The notes below the pieces were generated by a model. The model saw only the letters and a list, made by a program, of their open reading frames with translations, was not told the origin of the DNA and ran no database searches. From Annona cherimola (lineage: Eukaryota > Streptophyta > Magnoliopsida > Magnoliales > Annonaceae): 64,000 nt of DNA. Both the position numbers and the translations under genes were made by a program. How positions within the stretch are numbered: position 1 is the first letter of the stretch; the number at the start of each line of letters is the position of its first letter. This document shows positions 9,998-19,551 of this stretch, in pieces. Where the stretch lies: assembly GCA_030490835.1 (NCBI GenBank), contig CM059971.1:24855817-24919816 (forward strand). Reading direction: 5' to 3'.

Positions 9998-10323
9998 ATA
10001 TACATATATATTATTTTCAAAAACTACTTTTCCCAGCGTGGATACTCCCCGACTGGCGGGTTGAATTGACACACGGGTTAAGTATATTTTCTCCTATAAA
10101 AATATATATATGTATATTATTTATATATAAATATATATATACATATATATTATTTTCAAAAACTACTTTTCCTAACGTGGATACTCCCCGACTGGCGGGT
10201 TGAATTGACACACGGGTTAAGTATATTTTCTCCTATAAAAATATATATATGTATATTATTTATATATAAATATATATATACATATATATTATTTTCAAAA
10301 ACTACTTTTCCCAACGTGGATAC
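9998..10323 (+). repeat. 139-bp tandem array in the level-2 5' LTR, units 1-3 (left part)
   Basis: The unit has an AT-rich half (ATATATATACATATATATT) and a conserved half (CTACTTTTCCCAACGTGGATACTCCCCGACTGGCGGG and GACACACGGGTTAAG). Seven units exist in each LTR. This part holds units one and two and the start of unit three, which the copia element split at GATAC. Confidence 0.95.
10319..10323 (+). repeat. Target-site duplication GATAC, left copy (copia)
   Basis: GATAC abuts the copia 5' LTR and recurs at 21266-21270 after its 3' LTR. The uninterrupted sequence GTGGATACTCCCC is present in every other 139-bp unit. Confidence 0.97.
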
Positions 10324-10460
10324 TGTTGGAAACAATGACTCAAAACAAAATTGACCAAAGTGTAAGTTTTGATGATTAACAAGAACTAATTTGAGGTTAA
10401 AAAGAATACTAATAAGTTTGCCAAGTGTTTAAGGAAAGCAAAGAGACCAAGTCGATCACC

Positions 10461-11180
10461 AAGTCGACTCGGACTTCGACTTGGTACGAAGTCGATACCC
10501 AAGTCGACTTCTCTAGGGACTTGGAATGGCCACAGGTGGACAGATTTGAAAATGGAAGGACTGACAGGTGAAGTCGCAAGTCAAGTCGACTCCACTTGCG
10601 ACTTGGGTAGTCAAGTCGCAGACGAAGTCGACTTCGGAATCAACCTCAAACGACCAAAAGTGTCCAGCGCTGAAATCTGGTTCACGAACATGGCGAAGTC
10701 GCAGACGAAGTCGACTCCATGTGCGACTTGGGCGAAGTCGCAGACCAAGTCGACTCCAACTTCGACTTGAGGATTTCAGACTTGAAGTTTGTATTTCCAA
10801 GCTTATCCAAAAGATCAAATTGAGAATAATCAAATCCAAAAAGGATGCAAGGACCATTTTCAAGAACAACTCAAGGTTCTCGAAGATCAAAGCAAGGATT
10901 CAAGATCAACATCAAATCAAGTCTATCAAGTCAACCACAAGTTCTCAAGCTTATTCAAAAGAAAGAAAACCAAGGATGAAAAAGCAGATCAAAAGAAGCT
11001 CAAAGCATTTCCAGCAAAAGTCGAGTCAAGTCGCAAGTCAAGTCGACTTCAGGATCGACTTGAGTCGAAGTCCAAAGCCAAGTCGACCAAAGACTCAGAC
11101 TTGGAATCTGGAAGAACTGGAGTCGCAGGCCAAGTCGACTCCAGGTGCGACTTGGAAGCCAAGTCGCAGGCCAAGTCGAC
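10461..11180 (+). repeat. Cluster of GTCGAC palindromes in copia U3 (5' copy)
   Basis: Ten GTCGAC hexamers in about 740 bp, mostly inside CAAGTCGACTCC, with many flanking partners of the inverted form GCGACTTGG. Neighbouring pairs such as AAGTCGCAG...TGTGCGACTTGG can form stems. Chance expectation for one hexamer is about one in 4 kb. The array is upstream of the TATA box. Confidence 0.9.
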
Positions 11181-11278
11181 TCCATCTTCGACTTGGAGTA
11201 TAACGTTCGAATTTTTGAACGTTGGAGTTCATTTATTGCGCGACAACCACTCCTACAACGTTCCAATCTTCCTCACTC

Positions 11279-11287
11279 TATAAAAAG
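11279..11287 (+). promoter_or_regulatory. TATA box of the copia 5' LTR
   Basis: TATAAAAAG about 955 bp into the LTR, after CTTCCTCACTC. It marks the likely U3/R boundary about 30 bp downstream. The 3' LTR has the same at 20507-20515. Confidence 0.75.
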
Positions 11288-11628
11288 ACATTCAAATGAA
11301 CGTGAGAAGATACAATACACACTACACTAAGGATCATAGAGAGAAAAGAAGTGCAAGAAAGACTTTCAAATTCCTTTTCTCCATATTTGAGTGATTCAAA
11401 GGAAGAAAGAGCTTCAAATTGCAAGTTGCTTCAACGATCATCATCCAAGCTGCCTTTGATTTCTTCCTCGAGCTCAATCTGCCTACACAAATCTGTAAAG
11501 TGTAGTTTCATTTATTTCATTGTCTTGTTGTATAAATCTTGATTTAGCTTGGGTAGCTAAGATCAAGTATATGCAAAGTAGGGTGTGATTGGAGTGAGAC
11601 TCATCACCTACTTGTGCAAGTAGTTGCA

Positions 11629-11785
11629 TATGCCCCCTAGAGCTTTGAATCTAGAAGAGAGCAAGTGGCTCTAGTTGTATATGCCCCCTAGAGCTTTGAA
11701 TCTAGAAGAGAGCAAGTGGCTCTAAGTTGTGTATGCCCCCTAGAGCTTTGAATCTAGAAGAGAGCGGTGACTCTAAGTGTATTCG
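11629..11785 (+). repeat. ~58-bp tandem repeat in the copia LTR (5' copy)
   Basis: Three copies of TATGCCCCCTAGAGCTTTGA followed by ATCTAGAAGAGAGCAAGTGGCTCTA, the last ending in a variant GCGGTGACTCTAAG. It lies in R/U5 and repeats at 20857-21013. Confidence 0.9.
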
Positions 11786-12039
11786 TGGAATACATAGTGG
11801 AACCCAAGTCACAACGGAGTGTGAGCTTGGAAGAGTGGAGTAGGGAAGGTTTGCCCGAACCACTATAAATCTTGTGTTCTACTTATTTTTACTGCTTTAT
11901 CTTATTTGCTCTCCATTCGCTTAAAAAGGGGATTAACTTTTTCAAGGGGTTAAGATCTTTGAATTTACCAAAAATTTCTTTAAAGAACCCAATTCACCCC
12001 TCCCCTCTTGGGTTTAGCCATCAACTCGGGACCAACAAG

Positions 12040-12051
12040 TGGTATCAGAGC
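12040..12051 (+). promoter_or_regulatory. Primer-binding site of the copia element
   Basis: TGGTATCAGAGC, complementary to the 3' end of plant initiator tRNA-Met, starts two bases after the 5' LTR. This is the usual copia primer site. Confidence 0.95.
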
Positions 12052-12085
12052 AGGTCTTTGAGTTTATCAAAGAGATCTTATTGAA

Positions 12086-13888
12086 ATGGCATCCCAATCT
12101 ACTTCCGTTCCCGCATTTGCTGAAGGCCAATCCTTTACAAGGCCACCGTTGTTTGATGGGAACAATTTTGGATATTGGAAGCTTCGTATGAAGCAACTCA
12201 TCATGGCTACCGACATGGACTCTTGGATTGCTATCCAAGATGGTGTAACCTTGCCTACCGATGAAAGAGCTTCCAAATGGACCGACGAGGAAGTAAGAAC
12301 TGTTAAGAGCAACGCCAAAGCTATGAACTCTTTATTTTGTGCTCTTAATGCTTCTGAATATGATAGAGTATCCTCTTGCTTGACCGCCAAAGAAATATGG
12401 GATACGCTAACCTCTATCTATGAAGGAACTTCTCAAGTCCAAGGGACGAGAAGGAATATTTTGATTGGAGAACTAGAGAACTTTAGAATGTTAGAAACAG
12501 AAAATATTTCTGAAATGTTTGCTAGATTCTCTAAGATTACTAATGCTTTAAAAGGTCTTGGAAAAGCAATATCTGAATCTGAGCAGGTCATGAAGATTTT
12601 AAGAGCTCTACCCGAATCATGGACTCCAAAGATCACTGCAATTGAAGAAGCCAAAGACCTCAACACGCTGAAGCTTGAAGACTTAATTAGCTCACTTATG
12701 TCACATGAGCTAATTAAGAAAAGGAATGAAGATCAACACAGGGGCAAAAGAGCAATTGCCTTAAAAGCCGCACAAGACACCGATGACACATCTTCTTCTC
12801 AAGACGACAATGAAATTGCCCTACTCACAAAACGGTTCAAAAAATTTGTGAGAAAAGGCAAAAATTTCAGAAGTTTCAAAGAAAGAACTCCCAGAGAGAA
12901 GAAGAAAGAATCAACCAAGTGCTACCGATGCGGCGGTTCGGGACATATGCAAGCTCAATGTCCAACTCCCGAAGAAAACAAGGCAAAAGAACAAAGAAAG
13001 GATCGAGGGGACAATAGAAGATTCCAGAAATACAAAGGAAGAGGCATGTACGTGAATGATGAAGATTCTACGACAAGTAGCTCCTCAGCCGACGACATAG
13101 AGGCGGAAGAATGTGCAAGAATTTGCTGCATGGCACAAATCGAGCAAGGAGAACAAATTACCTCAACAAAAGACACAAGCAATGAAGAGGTAAGCTCTAA
13201 ACTCTCTCTTTCTGAATCAAATTATTCTTCCTTTCAAGAGTGCCTCAAATGTACTGAATTAGATGAACTACAAACTGCATATGATTCATTATATGAAGAA
13301 ATGAAGAAATTAGGAAGCAAGTTTACAATTAAGAAGAGACAATGTGATGCAACAATAATTGTAAATGGTAAACTTGCAGAAAGATTAGACAAATTGAAAG
13401 ATGAAAATGAATTGCTGAAAATGGAGAACAAATCATTAAATGAATCATTAGCTAAGTTCTCTAATCCAGGAGAAAGTGTTAAAATGTTTCTGAATATGAC
13501 CTCCCAAACACATAAAAGAGGTCTTGGGTATCATACATTTGAGCATGGAGAAAGTAGCAAATCAAATGTGCAAACACTTGAGAAATATCAAACTAAAGCT
13601 GCATCTTTTTACAAGCCACAAAAGAAAAACTTTAAGTGGACTAGAAGACCAATGATTGAACCTTTGCATGTTTGGAGACCTACTCCAAGATTACCTATGG
13701 CTTGTAATTTCTGCAACAGGATGGGTCATAAAACTTACAAATGTAACTTTAAGAAATTATATGACCATGGTGCTAAATTAGTTTGGGTTCCAAGAAACAC
13801 AAGATTTGGGTTTTCCAAGTTAGATCAACTTAGATTGGATTTTATTACTAACCCAAATGGACCCATAAAATGGGTACCAAGGAGATAA
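12086..13888 (+). CDS. Copia Gag polyprotein
   Basis: Capsid and nucleocapsid protein of 600 codons, with the ATG 48 bp past the 5' LTR. The N-terminal part has the copia gag signature: FDGNNFGYWKLRMKQLIMAT, KEIWDTLTSIYEGTSQV and LRALPESWTPKITAI. Two CCHC zinc knuckles are present: C279-C292 (CYRCGGSGHMQAQC) and C540-C553 (CNFCNRMGHKTYKC). A long Lys/Glu-rich coiled-coil-like region lies between them. The long gag with a second knuckle near the end fits the SIRE lineage. The frame is intact and stops at 13886-13888. Pol is open in the +1 frame from 13869, a 20-nt overlap. Confidence 0.93.
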   Translation: MASQSTSVPAFAEGQSFTRPPLFDGNNFGYWKLRMKQLIMATDMDSWIAIQDGVTLPTDERASKWTDEEVRTVKSNAKAMNSLFCALNASEYDRVSSCLTAKEIWDTLTSIYEGTSQVQGTRRNILIGELENFRMLETENISEMFARFSKITNALKGLGKAISESEQVMKILRALPESWTPKITAIEEAKDLNTLKLEDLISSLMSHELIKKRNEDQHRGKRAIALKAAQDTDDTSSSQDDNEIALLTKRFKKFVRKGKNFRSFKERTPREKKKESTKCYRCGGSGHMQAQCPTPEENKAKEQRKDRGDNRRFQKYKGRGMYVNDEDSTTSSSSADDIEAEECARICCMAQIEQGEQITSTKDTSNEEVSSKLSLSESNYSSFQECLKCTELDELQTAYDSLYEEMKKLGSKFTIKKRQCDATIIVNGKLAERLDKLKDENELLKMENKSLNESLAKFSNPGESVKMFLNMTSQTHKRGLGYHTFEHGESSKSNVQTLEKYQTKAASFYKPQKKNFKWTRRPMIEPLHVWRPTPRLPMACNFCNRMGHKTYKCNFKKLYDHGAKLVWVPRNTRFGFSKLDQLRLDFITNPNGPIKWVPRR

Positions 13889-16800
13889 GATTTATTTGTT
13901 TATTTTTCAGACATGTTTTAAGGCAAAGGCAAACAATGAATGGTTCATGGATAGCGGTTGCTCAAGGCATATGACCGGTGAAAGAAGCTTGTTTCACAAA
14001 CTTAAGCCTTGCAACGATGGAATGGTTGCCTTTGGCAATAATGAAAAAGGTAAGATTAAAGGTAAAGGAAATATACATAGTATTTCAAATGCTTGCATGG
14101 AAGATGTTTTGTTTGTTGAAGGACTCAAACACAATTTAATGAGTATTAGCCAATTATGTGATAAGGGATACAAAGTTGTGTTTGAATCATCTATATGTAA
14201 TGTATTTGATGGAGAACATATCATGTTTAGCGGCAAAAGACATGGAAATATTTATTTGGTTTCACTTGATGAATTAGATGGTCAATGTCTAATGGCCATT
14301 GATAACGATCCATGGGTTTGGCACAAGAGGCTTGGACATATAAACATGGGCAACATAAAGACCCTATGGAAAAAGAGTTTGGTAGAGGGATTACCAAAAT
14401 TAAAATATGACAAAGACAAGATTTGCAAGGCATGTCAATTATCTAAACAACCAAAGATGCCTTTCTCTACCAAAAAGGAAATTTCCACCACTAGGCCACT
14501 TGAACTACTACACATGGATCTATACGGGCCATCCGACATTCTAACCATTGGTGGAAAGAAATATGTATTTGTCATAGTTGATGATTTTTCAAGATTCACA
14601 TGGATAATTCTCTTAGCTAGTAAAGATGAAGCCTTCTCTATGTTTGCAACTTTTGTAAATTTGGTGCAAAATGAAAAACAGAGTACTATTGTGACCATAA
14701 GAAGCGATCATGGTGGCGAATTCGAAAATAAGCGATTCATGGAACTTTGTAATGAAAAAGGAATTCACCACACATTTTCTGCACCAAGAACTCCACAACA
14801 AAATGGAGTAGTTGAAAGGAAAAATAGAACTATACAAGAGATGGCTAGAACTATGCTAAATGAGAGCAATCTATCCAAGAAATTTTGGGGTGAAGCTGTG
14901 AGTACAACTTGTCATGTTTTGAACCGAGTTACCATTCGAGCAATCTTGAAAAAGACCCCATATGAACTATGGAAAGGAAGGAAACCAAATATCTCATACT
15001 TTCATGCTTTTGGATGTACTTGTTATGTTTTGAAGAATGGAAAAACCAATTTGGGCAAATTAGATGCCAAAAGCGATGAGGCTATATTCCTTGGTTATTC
15101 ATCAAATAGCAAAGCATATAGAGTATTCAACAAACGAAACCAAGTTGTAGAAGAATCCATACATGTTGTATTTGATGAAATTAACCAAAGTCCGAGAAAG
15201 GAGGATGAACTAAGTGATGCAGATGAGACAAAAAGCAAAGAACAACCAAAGGAACTTGAGCTCAAGCCAGAAAATCTAGTGGAGGAAGAGGTAAGTGAAG
15301 GTAATAACTCTTACAAACCTCAAACTGATTTAAAGTTCAAAAATGCCCATCCAATTGAACAAGTTATTGGAAATATATATGAAGGAGTAAAAACTAGAAG
15401 ATCAAAACAAAACGTTTATGGCCAATATGCGTTTGTATCGAAAATTGAACCAAATACCATTGAACAAGCTCTTAATGATGAAAATTGGGTTATTGCAATG
15501 CAAGAAGAGCTAAATCAATTCGAAAGAAACAATGTATGACATTTAGTTCCTAGACCAAACACTCATACCGTCATTGGTACCAAATGGGTATTTAGGAACA
15601 AATTAGACGAAAGCGGTCTTGTAATTAGAAACAAGGCAAGATTAGTAGCCAAAGGGTATTCCCAAGAAGAAGGAATTGATTTTGAAGAATCATATGCACC
15701 CGTGGCTAGATTAGAAGCCATACGCATCCTACTAGCATTTGCTTCTCATATGAACTTCAAATTGTTTCAAATGGATGTAAAAAGCGCATTTTTGAATGGT
15801 TATTTGAATGAAGAAGTATATGTTGAACAACCCCCTGGTTTTGAAGAAAAGGATCAATCAAAGTTTGTTTATAAATTAACCAAAGCATTATATGGACTAA
15901 AACAAGCACCAAGAGCTTGGTATGAAAGGTTAAATAGATTCTTGATTAATCATGAGTTTCAAAGAGGGAAAGTAGACACTACTTTATTCATCAAGTACAA
16001 AAATAAAAATATTTTGATTGTACAGATTTATGTGGATGACATAATATTCGGTGCTACTGACGAAAATCTTTGTCAAGAATTTTCTAAGATAATGCAGAGC
16101 GAGTTCGAAATGAGCATGATGGGAGAATTAAATTTCTTCCTTGGACTTCAAATCAAGCAACAAAATGAAGGAATATTTCTAAACCAGTCCAAATATGTCA
16201 AAGAAATGCTCAAGAAATTTGGAATGCAAAATAGCAAAGGAGCAAACACTCCAATGAGTTCGACAATCAAGATCGACACGGACGAAAACGGTAAAAGTAT
16301 CGATCAAAAGCTTTATAGAAGCATGATAGGATCCTTGTTATATTTAACTGCTTCTAGACCCGATATCTTGTTCAGTGTTTGTATGTGTTCTAGATTTCAA
16401 GCATGTCCAAAAGAATCACATCTACTTGCTGTAAAAAGAATTTTTAAGTATTTGATAAAAACTGCCAATCTTGGACTATGGTATCCAAAGGAGACAACCT
16501 TTGATCTAATCGGCTATTCGGATGCAGATTTTTCCGGCTATAAAGTAGATAGAAAGAGTACTAGTGGAACTTGTCAGTTTCTTGGACATATGTTGGTTTC
16601 ATAGTATTCAAGAAAACAAACAAGTGTTGCCCTATCTACTGCAGAAGCCGAATACATAGCCGCCGGTAGTTGCTGTGCCCAGTTACTTTGGATGAAACAA
16701 CAGTTGAAAGATTATGGTATTGATTATGTTGATATTCCTATTAGATGTGATAATACAAGTGCAATTTGTTTAACTAAAAATCCTGTACTGCATTCAAGAA

Positions 16801-16973
16801 CCAAGCATATTGATGTGAGACATCACTTTATTCGTGAACATGTTGAGAATCATGATGTATGCTTAGAATATGTGAAAACAGAAGACTAAATTGCTGATAT
16901 TTTTACCAAACCTCTAGCCAAGGATTCATTTTATAAGATTAGAAATGATATGGGGATGATAGAGCTAAACTAG
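13869..16973 (+). pseudogene. Copia Pol polyprotein with three nonsense codons
   Basis: One reading frame, numbered here from 13896, covers protease, integrase, reverse transcriptase and RNase H. Protease has the active site D19-S-G in WFMDSGCSRHMTG. The GAG-pre-integrase zinc region is HKRLGHINMGN to CKACQLSKQ. The integrase core has HMDLYGP, RSDHGGEFENKRF and PQQNGVVERKNRT. RT has [20 protein letters not shown] and YVDD at 712-715. RNase H has STAEAEYIAA and RCDNTSAICLTKNP. Stops lie at 15537-15539 (TGA for Trp), 16602-16604 (TAG for Trp) and 16887-16889 (TAA for Gln). All three are single G-to-A or C-to-T changes. The natural stop is TAG at 16971. The frame begins in +1 register to gag, so expression would need frameshifting, or this copy has an indel. 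Confidence 0.93.
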
Positions 16974-17011
16974 GAAAAACAAATAAGAAAATTAAAATTG
17001 GAAAATATCAA

Positions 17012-17165
17012 GTCGATGAGTCAAGTCGACTCCAGGGACGCTAAGTCGACTCCGCTTCAGAAGCGAAGTCGACTCCGTTAGGGTCGAAGTCGACTCCGCC
17101 CCAGGCGAAGTCGACTCCAGAAGGATCGAAGTCGACTTCGCCTAGGGCAAAGTCGACTCCGCGCG
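17012..17165 (+). repeat. GTCGAC palindrome cluster between copia pol and the extra ORF
   Basis: Seven GTCGAC hexamers in about 150 bp, in units such as GAAGTCGACTCCG. It is the same motif as in U3, but the surrounding sequence is different. It sits directly before the pyrimidine-rich leader of the extra ORF. Confidence 0.9.
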
Positions 17166-17179
17166 CGACGATTCACATT

Positions 17180-17610
17180 CGGCCGCCCATTTCATCTTTT
17201 TCTTCCTCATTTCTCTCCGGCCTCCCTATTTTTCTCTTTTCCCTCTCCCCTCCGGCGATTTTCTTTCTTCTCCATCTCCGGCTAACCTTTCCGGCGATTT
17301 CCTTTTCTCTCTCTCCGATTTTCCTCTCCGTTTCTTTTTTCTCTCTCTCCCTCACTGTTTTCTTCTCTCTCTCTCTCTGTTTTTCTCTCTTTCTCCTCAT
17401 CTCCGGAAACTCCTCTGACCGGCAAACTCCATTTCCGGCTCCGGTAACTCCCTCTTCGTTTCTCTCTCTCTCTATTCCTTTCTCTCTTGCTCTCTCTCTC
17501 ACTCTCTTTCTTTCTCCCTAGTCTCTCAAGTTTTTCTCCTTTTTTCCTCTCAGAAGTTCCTCCGTCTCTACATTTCTGAAATACCGCTTCATCTCATTTC
17601 CTCTCTCTCT

Positions 17611-17643
<33 letters not shown>
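17180..17643 (+). other. Pyrimidine-rich leader and A run before the copia extra ORF
   Basis: The stretch 17180-17610 is almost entirely C and T on the + strand, with CTCTCTCT runs and TTTCTCCGGC motifs. A run of about 33 A follows at 17611-17643. The next ATG, 30 bp later, starts the extra ORF. The layout resembles the 5' untranslated leader of a plant mRNA. Confidence 0.8.
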
Positions 17644-17646
<3 letters not shown>

Positions 17647-17672
17647 CAAATTCCAACTCCAAACCATCCCAA

Positions 17673-19238
17673 ATGGCACCAAAGAAAGCTGTCTTAAAAC
17701 CATACCCCAAACGGGTTCCCTCACAACCTTCATCCAATACTGCAGAGGATGTTCCTAGGAAAGCTAGGACACCGGCAAAAAGGGCCAGAGAAGAACCATC
17801 AACTTCTACGGGTAGACGGGTGCGATTCCAAACCACTCAATCATCCGATCGAGCACCTAGTCAACAACAAGCCCAAACCTCACAGAGTACACAATCTGGA
17901 GCAAGCAAAAGGGGTACTCCGGCTAGGAAAACTCAAGTATTGAAGATGCCTACCACTTACTTCCAAACCGAACTCCAGCACAGTCGTTTTTACAAAAGCT
18001 TCTATGAACGGAAGGTATTTATACCCAAGATTATAGATTTCAAATTTTTGAAAGATTATGAATCCGATATAGAAGATCTATTGGATTTTCAAGGATGGAC
18101 CAAGTTGCTAAAAGAGGATGAAAAGGTTTATCCAGATCTTACTCGGATTTTCTATTATCTATGGGATGACGAAAAATATGCAACTTTTGTCAAGGGAGTA
18201 GAAATCAAACTTGGAATTGGGATAACTCCAAGCAAGAAGGGAGCAAGGATTGATTTAGGAGAAATATTTGGAGTCCCATTTGTGAATGAGCCTTTACCAG
18301 AAGATCTCACAATGGATAAAATGTATAACCAGCTCACTCGGAGCAACAAGTATCATCCGGGTATTAGATTTCTTCGATACATGGATCTATCACCCAGGCT
18401 ACGGGTACTCAGACTTCTAATTGCCCACTGCATATACCCAAAAGGCGGGGGAAGAAATCAAGTAAATCCACAAGAAGCGGAAATATTATGGAAAGTGGCA
18501 AACAAAGTTAGGGTAAGCTTACCTAAGTTATTTCTTGAAGCCCTAGCATCCAGAAAGGAAAATCCACGAGGAGTTCTCCCATATGGCACCTGGATCACAA
18601 AAATCCTTGAACATTACAAAGTGGATATTGAAGGTGAGCCTTTCGAAGTACTCAAAACCACAAATGCCATTAACAAAGCACTCATCCAAAGAATGAAGAT
18701 CAATGTGCTTCAACTTAGACCGGAAGCTCCAGAAGAAGAGCGAGACGACGATGCACAAGCTGAGGGGGAGCAACCTCCCATAGCATCACCGGCACGGGCC
18801 GCTTCTCCACCATCGCACGGATCCTACTCTCCACAAGGGTCTGCTGCAAGAGAACGGGTGCCTCCAACCTCCTCTGAGGAGGTCACCCTAAAGGAATTAA
18901 AGGAAGAAATAGTTGCAATGAGGGCAGAAATGGATTACAAAGAAGACCGGATGACAAGTCTTGTCACCGGCGTTCTAAATGCGCTCGAGGATATGCACTC
19001 CCGGCAAGACAGAATCGAGCGGGAAATGCGGACTATCCGCTACCATCTTGCCTCAGGCCGACATAAGAAGAGACCCATGCCTGAACTCGATCCCTACGAG
19101 TCGGGTTCAGTTCATAGAGAGGCAACTCCCGATCACGCTTCTCTTGTCTACTCCTCGGCCCACCATTGTCCCATCAAACCTATTCCATATCAAATCTCTC
19201 AATTTCAGTTTATCAAATCGTTATTTTTGCTTGATTGA
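17673..19238 (+). CDS. Extra ORF downstream of copia pol (plant transposon protein domain)
   Basis: 521 codons, intact. Residues 1-90 are basic and rich in Ser, Pro and Thr (MAPKKAVLKPYPKRVPSQP). Residues about 100-345 form a folded-looking domain with RFYKSFYERKVFIPKIIDF, RIFYYLWDD, GEIFGVPF, YLSPRLRVLRLLIAHCIYP-like and LPYGTWITKILEHY. This is the pattern of the 'putative plant transposon protein' domain found in many plant repeat proteins. Residues about 350-400 are low complexity, and 405-455 look like a coiled coil (LKELKEEIVAMRAEMDYKED). SIRE elements carry an envelope-like ORF here, but I see no clear signal peptide or membrane anchor, so the envelope label is not supported. Function unknown. 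It is more intact than pol. Confidence 0.85.
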   Translation: MAPKKAVLKPYPKRVPSQPSSNTAEDVPRKARTPAKRAREEPSTSTGRRVRFQTTQSSDRAPSQQQAQTSQSTQSGASKRGTPARKTQVLKMPTTYFQTELQHSRFYKSFYERKVFIPKIIDFKFLKDYESDIEDLLDFQGWTKLLKEDEKVYPDLTRIFYYLWDDEKYATFVKGVEIKLGIGITPSKKGARIDLGEIFGVPFVNEPLPEDLTMDKMYNQLTRSNKYHPGIRFLRYMDLSPRLRVLRLLIAHCIYPKGGGRNQVNPQEAEILWKVANKVRVSLPKLFLEALASRKENPRGVLPYGTWITKILEHYKVDIEGEPFEVLKTTNAINKALIQRMKINVLQLRPEAPEEERDDDAQAEGEQPPIASPARAASPPSHGSYSPQGSAARERVPPTSSEEVTLKELKEEIVAMRAEMDYKEDRMTSLVTGVLNALEDMHSRQDRIEREMRTIRYHLASGRHKKRPMPELDPYESGSVHREATPDHASLVYSSAHHCPIKPIPYQISQFQFIKSLFLLD

Positions 19239-19551
19239 CAAAAAGGGGGAGAAAAGATCGGTTTAAGAGTTAGAGTTTCCTTTCGTTTTGGGTTGGGTAA
19301 CTTGTATCTAGGTTTCATTTTGTTTTTCATTGCATTTTGTAAAAATGAAACAGATATACATGAAAGATGTTTTATGCTTGACATGAATATTTTGAGTGAA
19401 TTATGAAAATAATGCTCTGTCATGAATATGTATATGCTCTGCTTTCTATGGTAATATGTTTGAATGCTCTGTTTTTTACATGAACTTGCTTAAATACTCA
19501 AAAAGGTATCAACTCAAATGTAGTTTTGTCAATCATCAAAAAGGGGGAGAT
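19239..19551 (+). other. Copia 3' untranslated region and polypurine tract
   Basis: Non-coding, with TGAAT/ATGCTCTG motifs. It ends in AAAAAGGGGGAGA at 19539-19550, the plus-strand primer, one base before the 3' LTR. Confidence 0.9.

Larger units (their letters stand above)
6139..10323 (+). repeat. 5' LTR of the level-2 element, first part
   Basis: It matches 34173 to about 38360 in the 3' LTR nearly base for base. It holds the LTR start, a 30-nt A run (6195-6224), the captured gene mosaic, the 16-bp array, the TATA box and the first two and a half 139-bp repeats. It is interrupted at 10323 by the copia insertion within repeat three. Confidence 0.95.
10324..12037 (+). repeat. 5' LTR of the copia element
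   Basis: 1714 bp, equal in length to 19552-21265. U3 is rich in AAGTCGAC motifs. TATAAAAAG at 11279-11287 is the likely TATA box. A three-unit ~58-bp tandem repeat lies downstream. It ends GGGACCAACA. Confidence 0.97.

Noticed and set aside
10546..11203. Open frames over the copia LTR (rich in KSQTKST or SRLHLRL)
   Set aside because: They are translations of the AAGTCGACTCC motif repeats in an LTR and recur identically in the 3' LTR.
17173..17502. Minus frame rich in RERERE
   Set aside because: Complement of the C/T-rich leader, low complexity only.
17673..19238. Calling the copia extra ORF an envelope gene
   Set aside because: The position fits SIRE envelope-like ORFs, but no signal peptide or membrane segment is convincing and the domain resembles plant transposon proteins.
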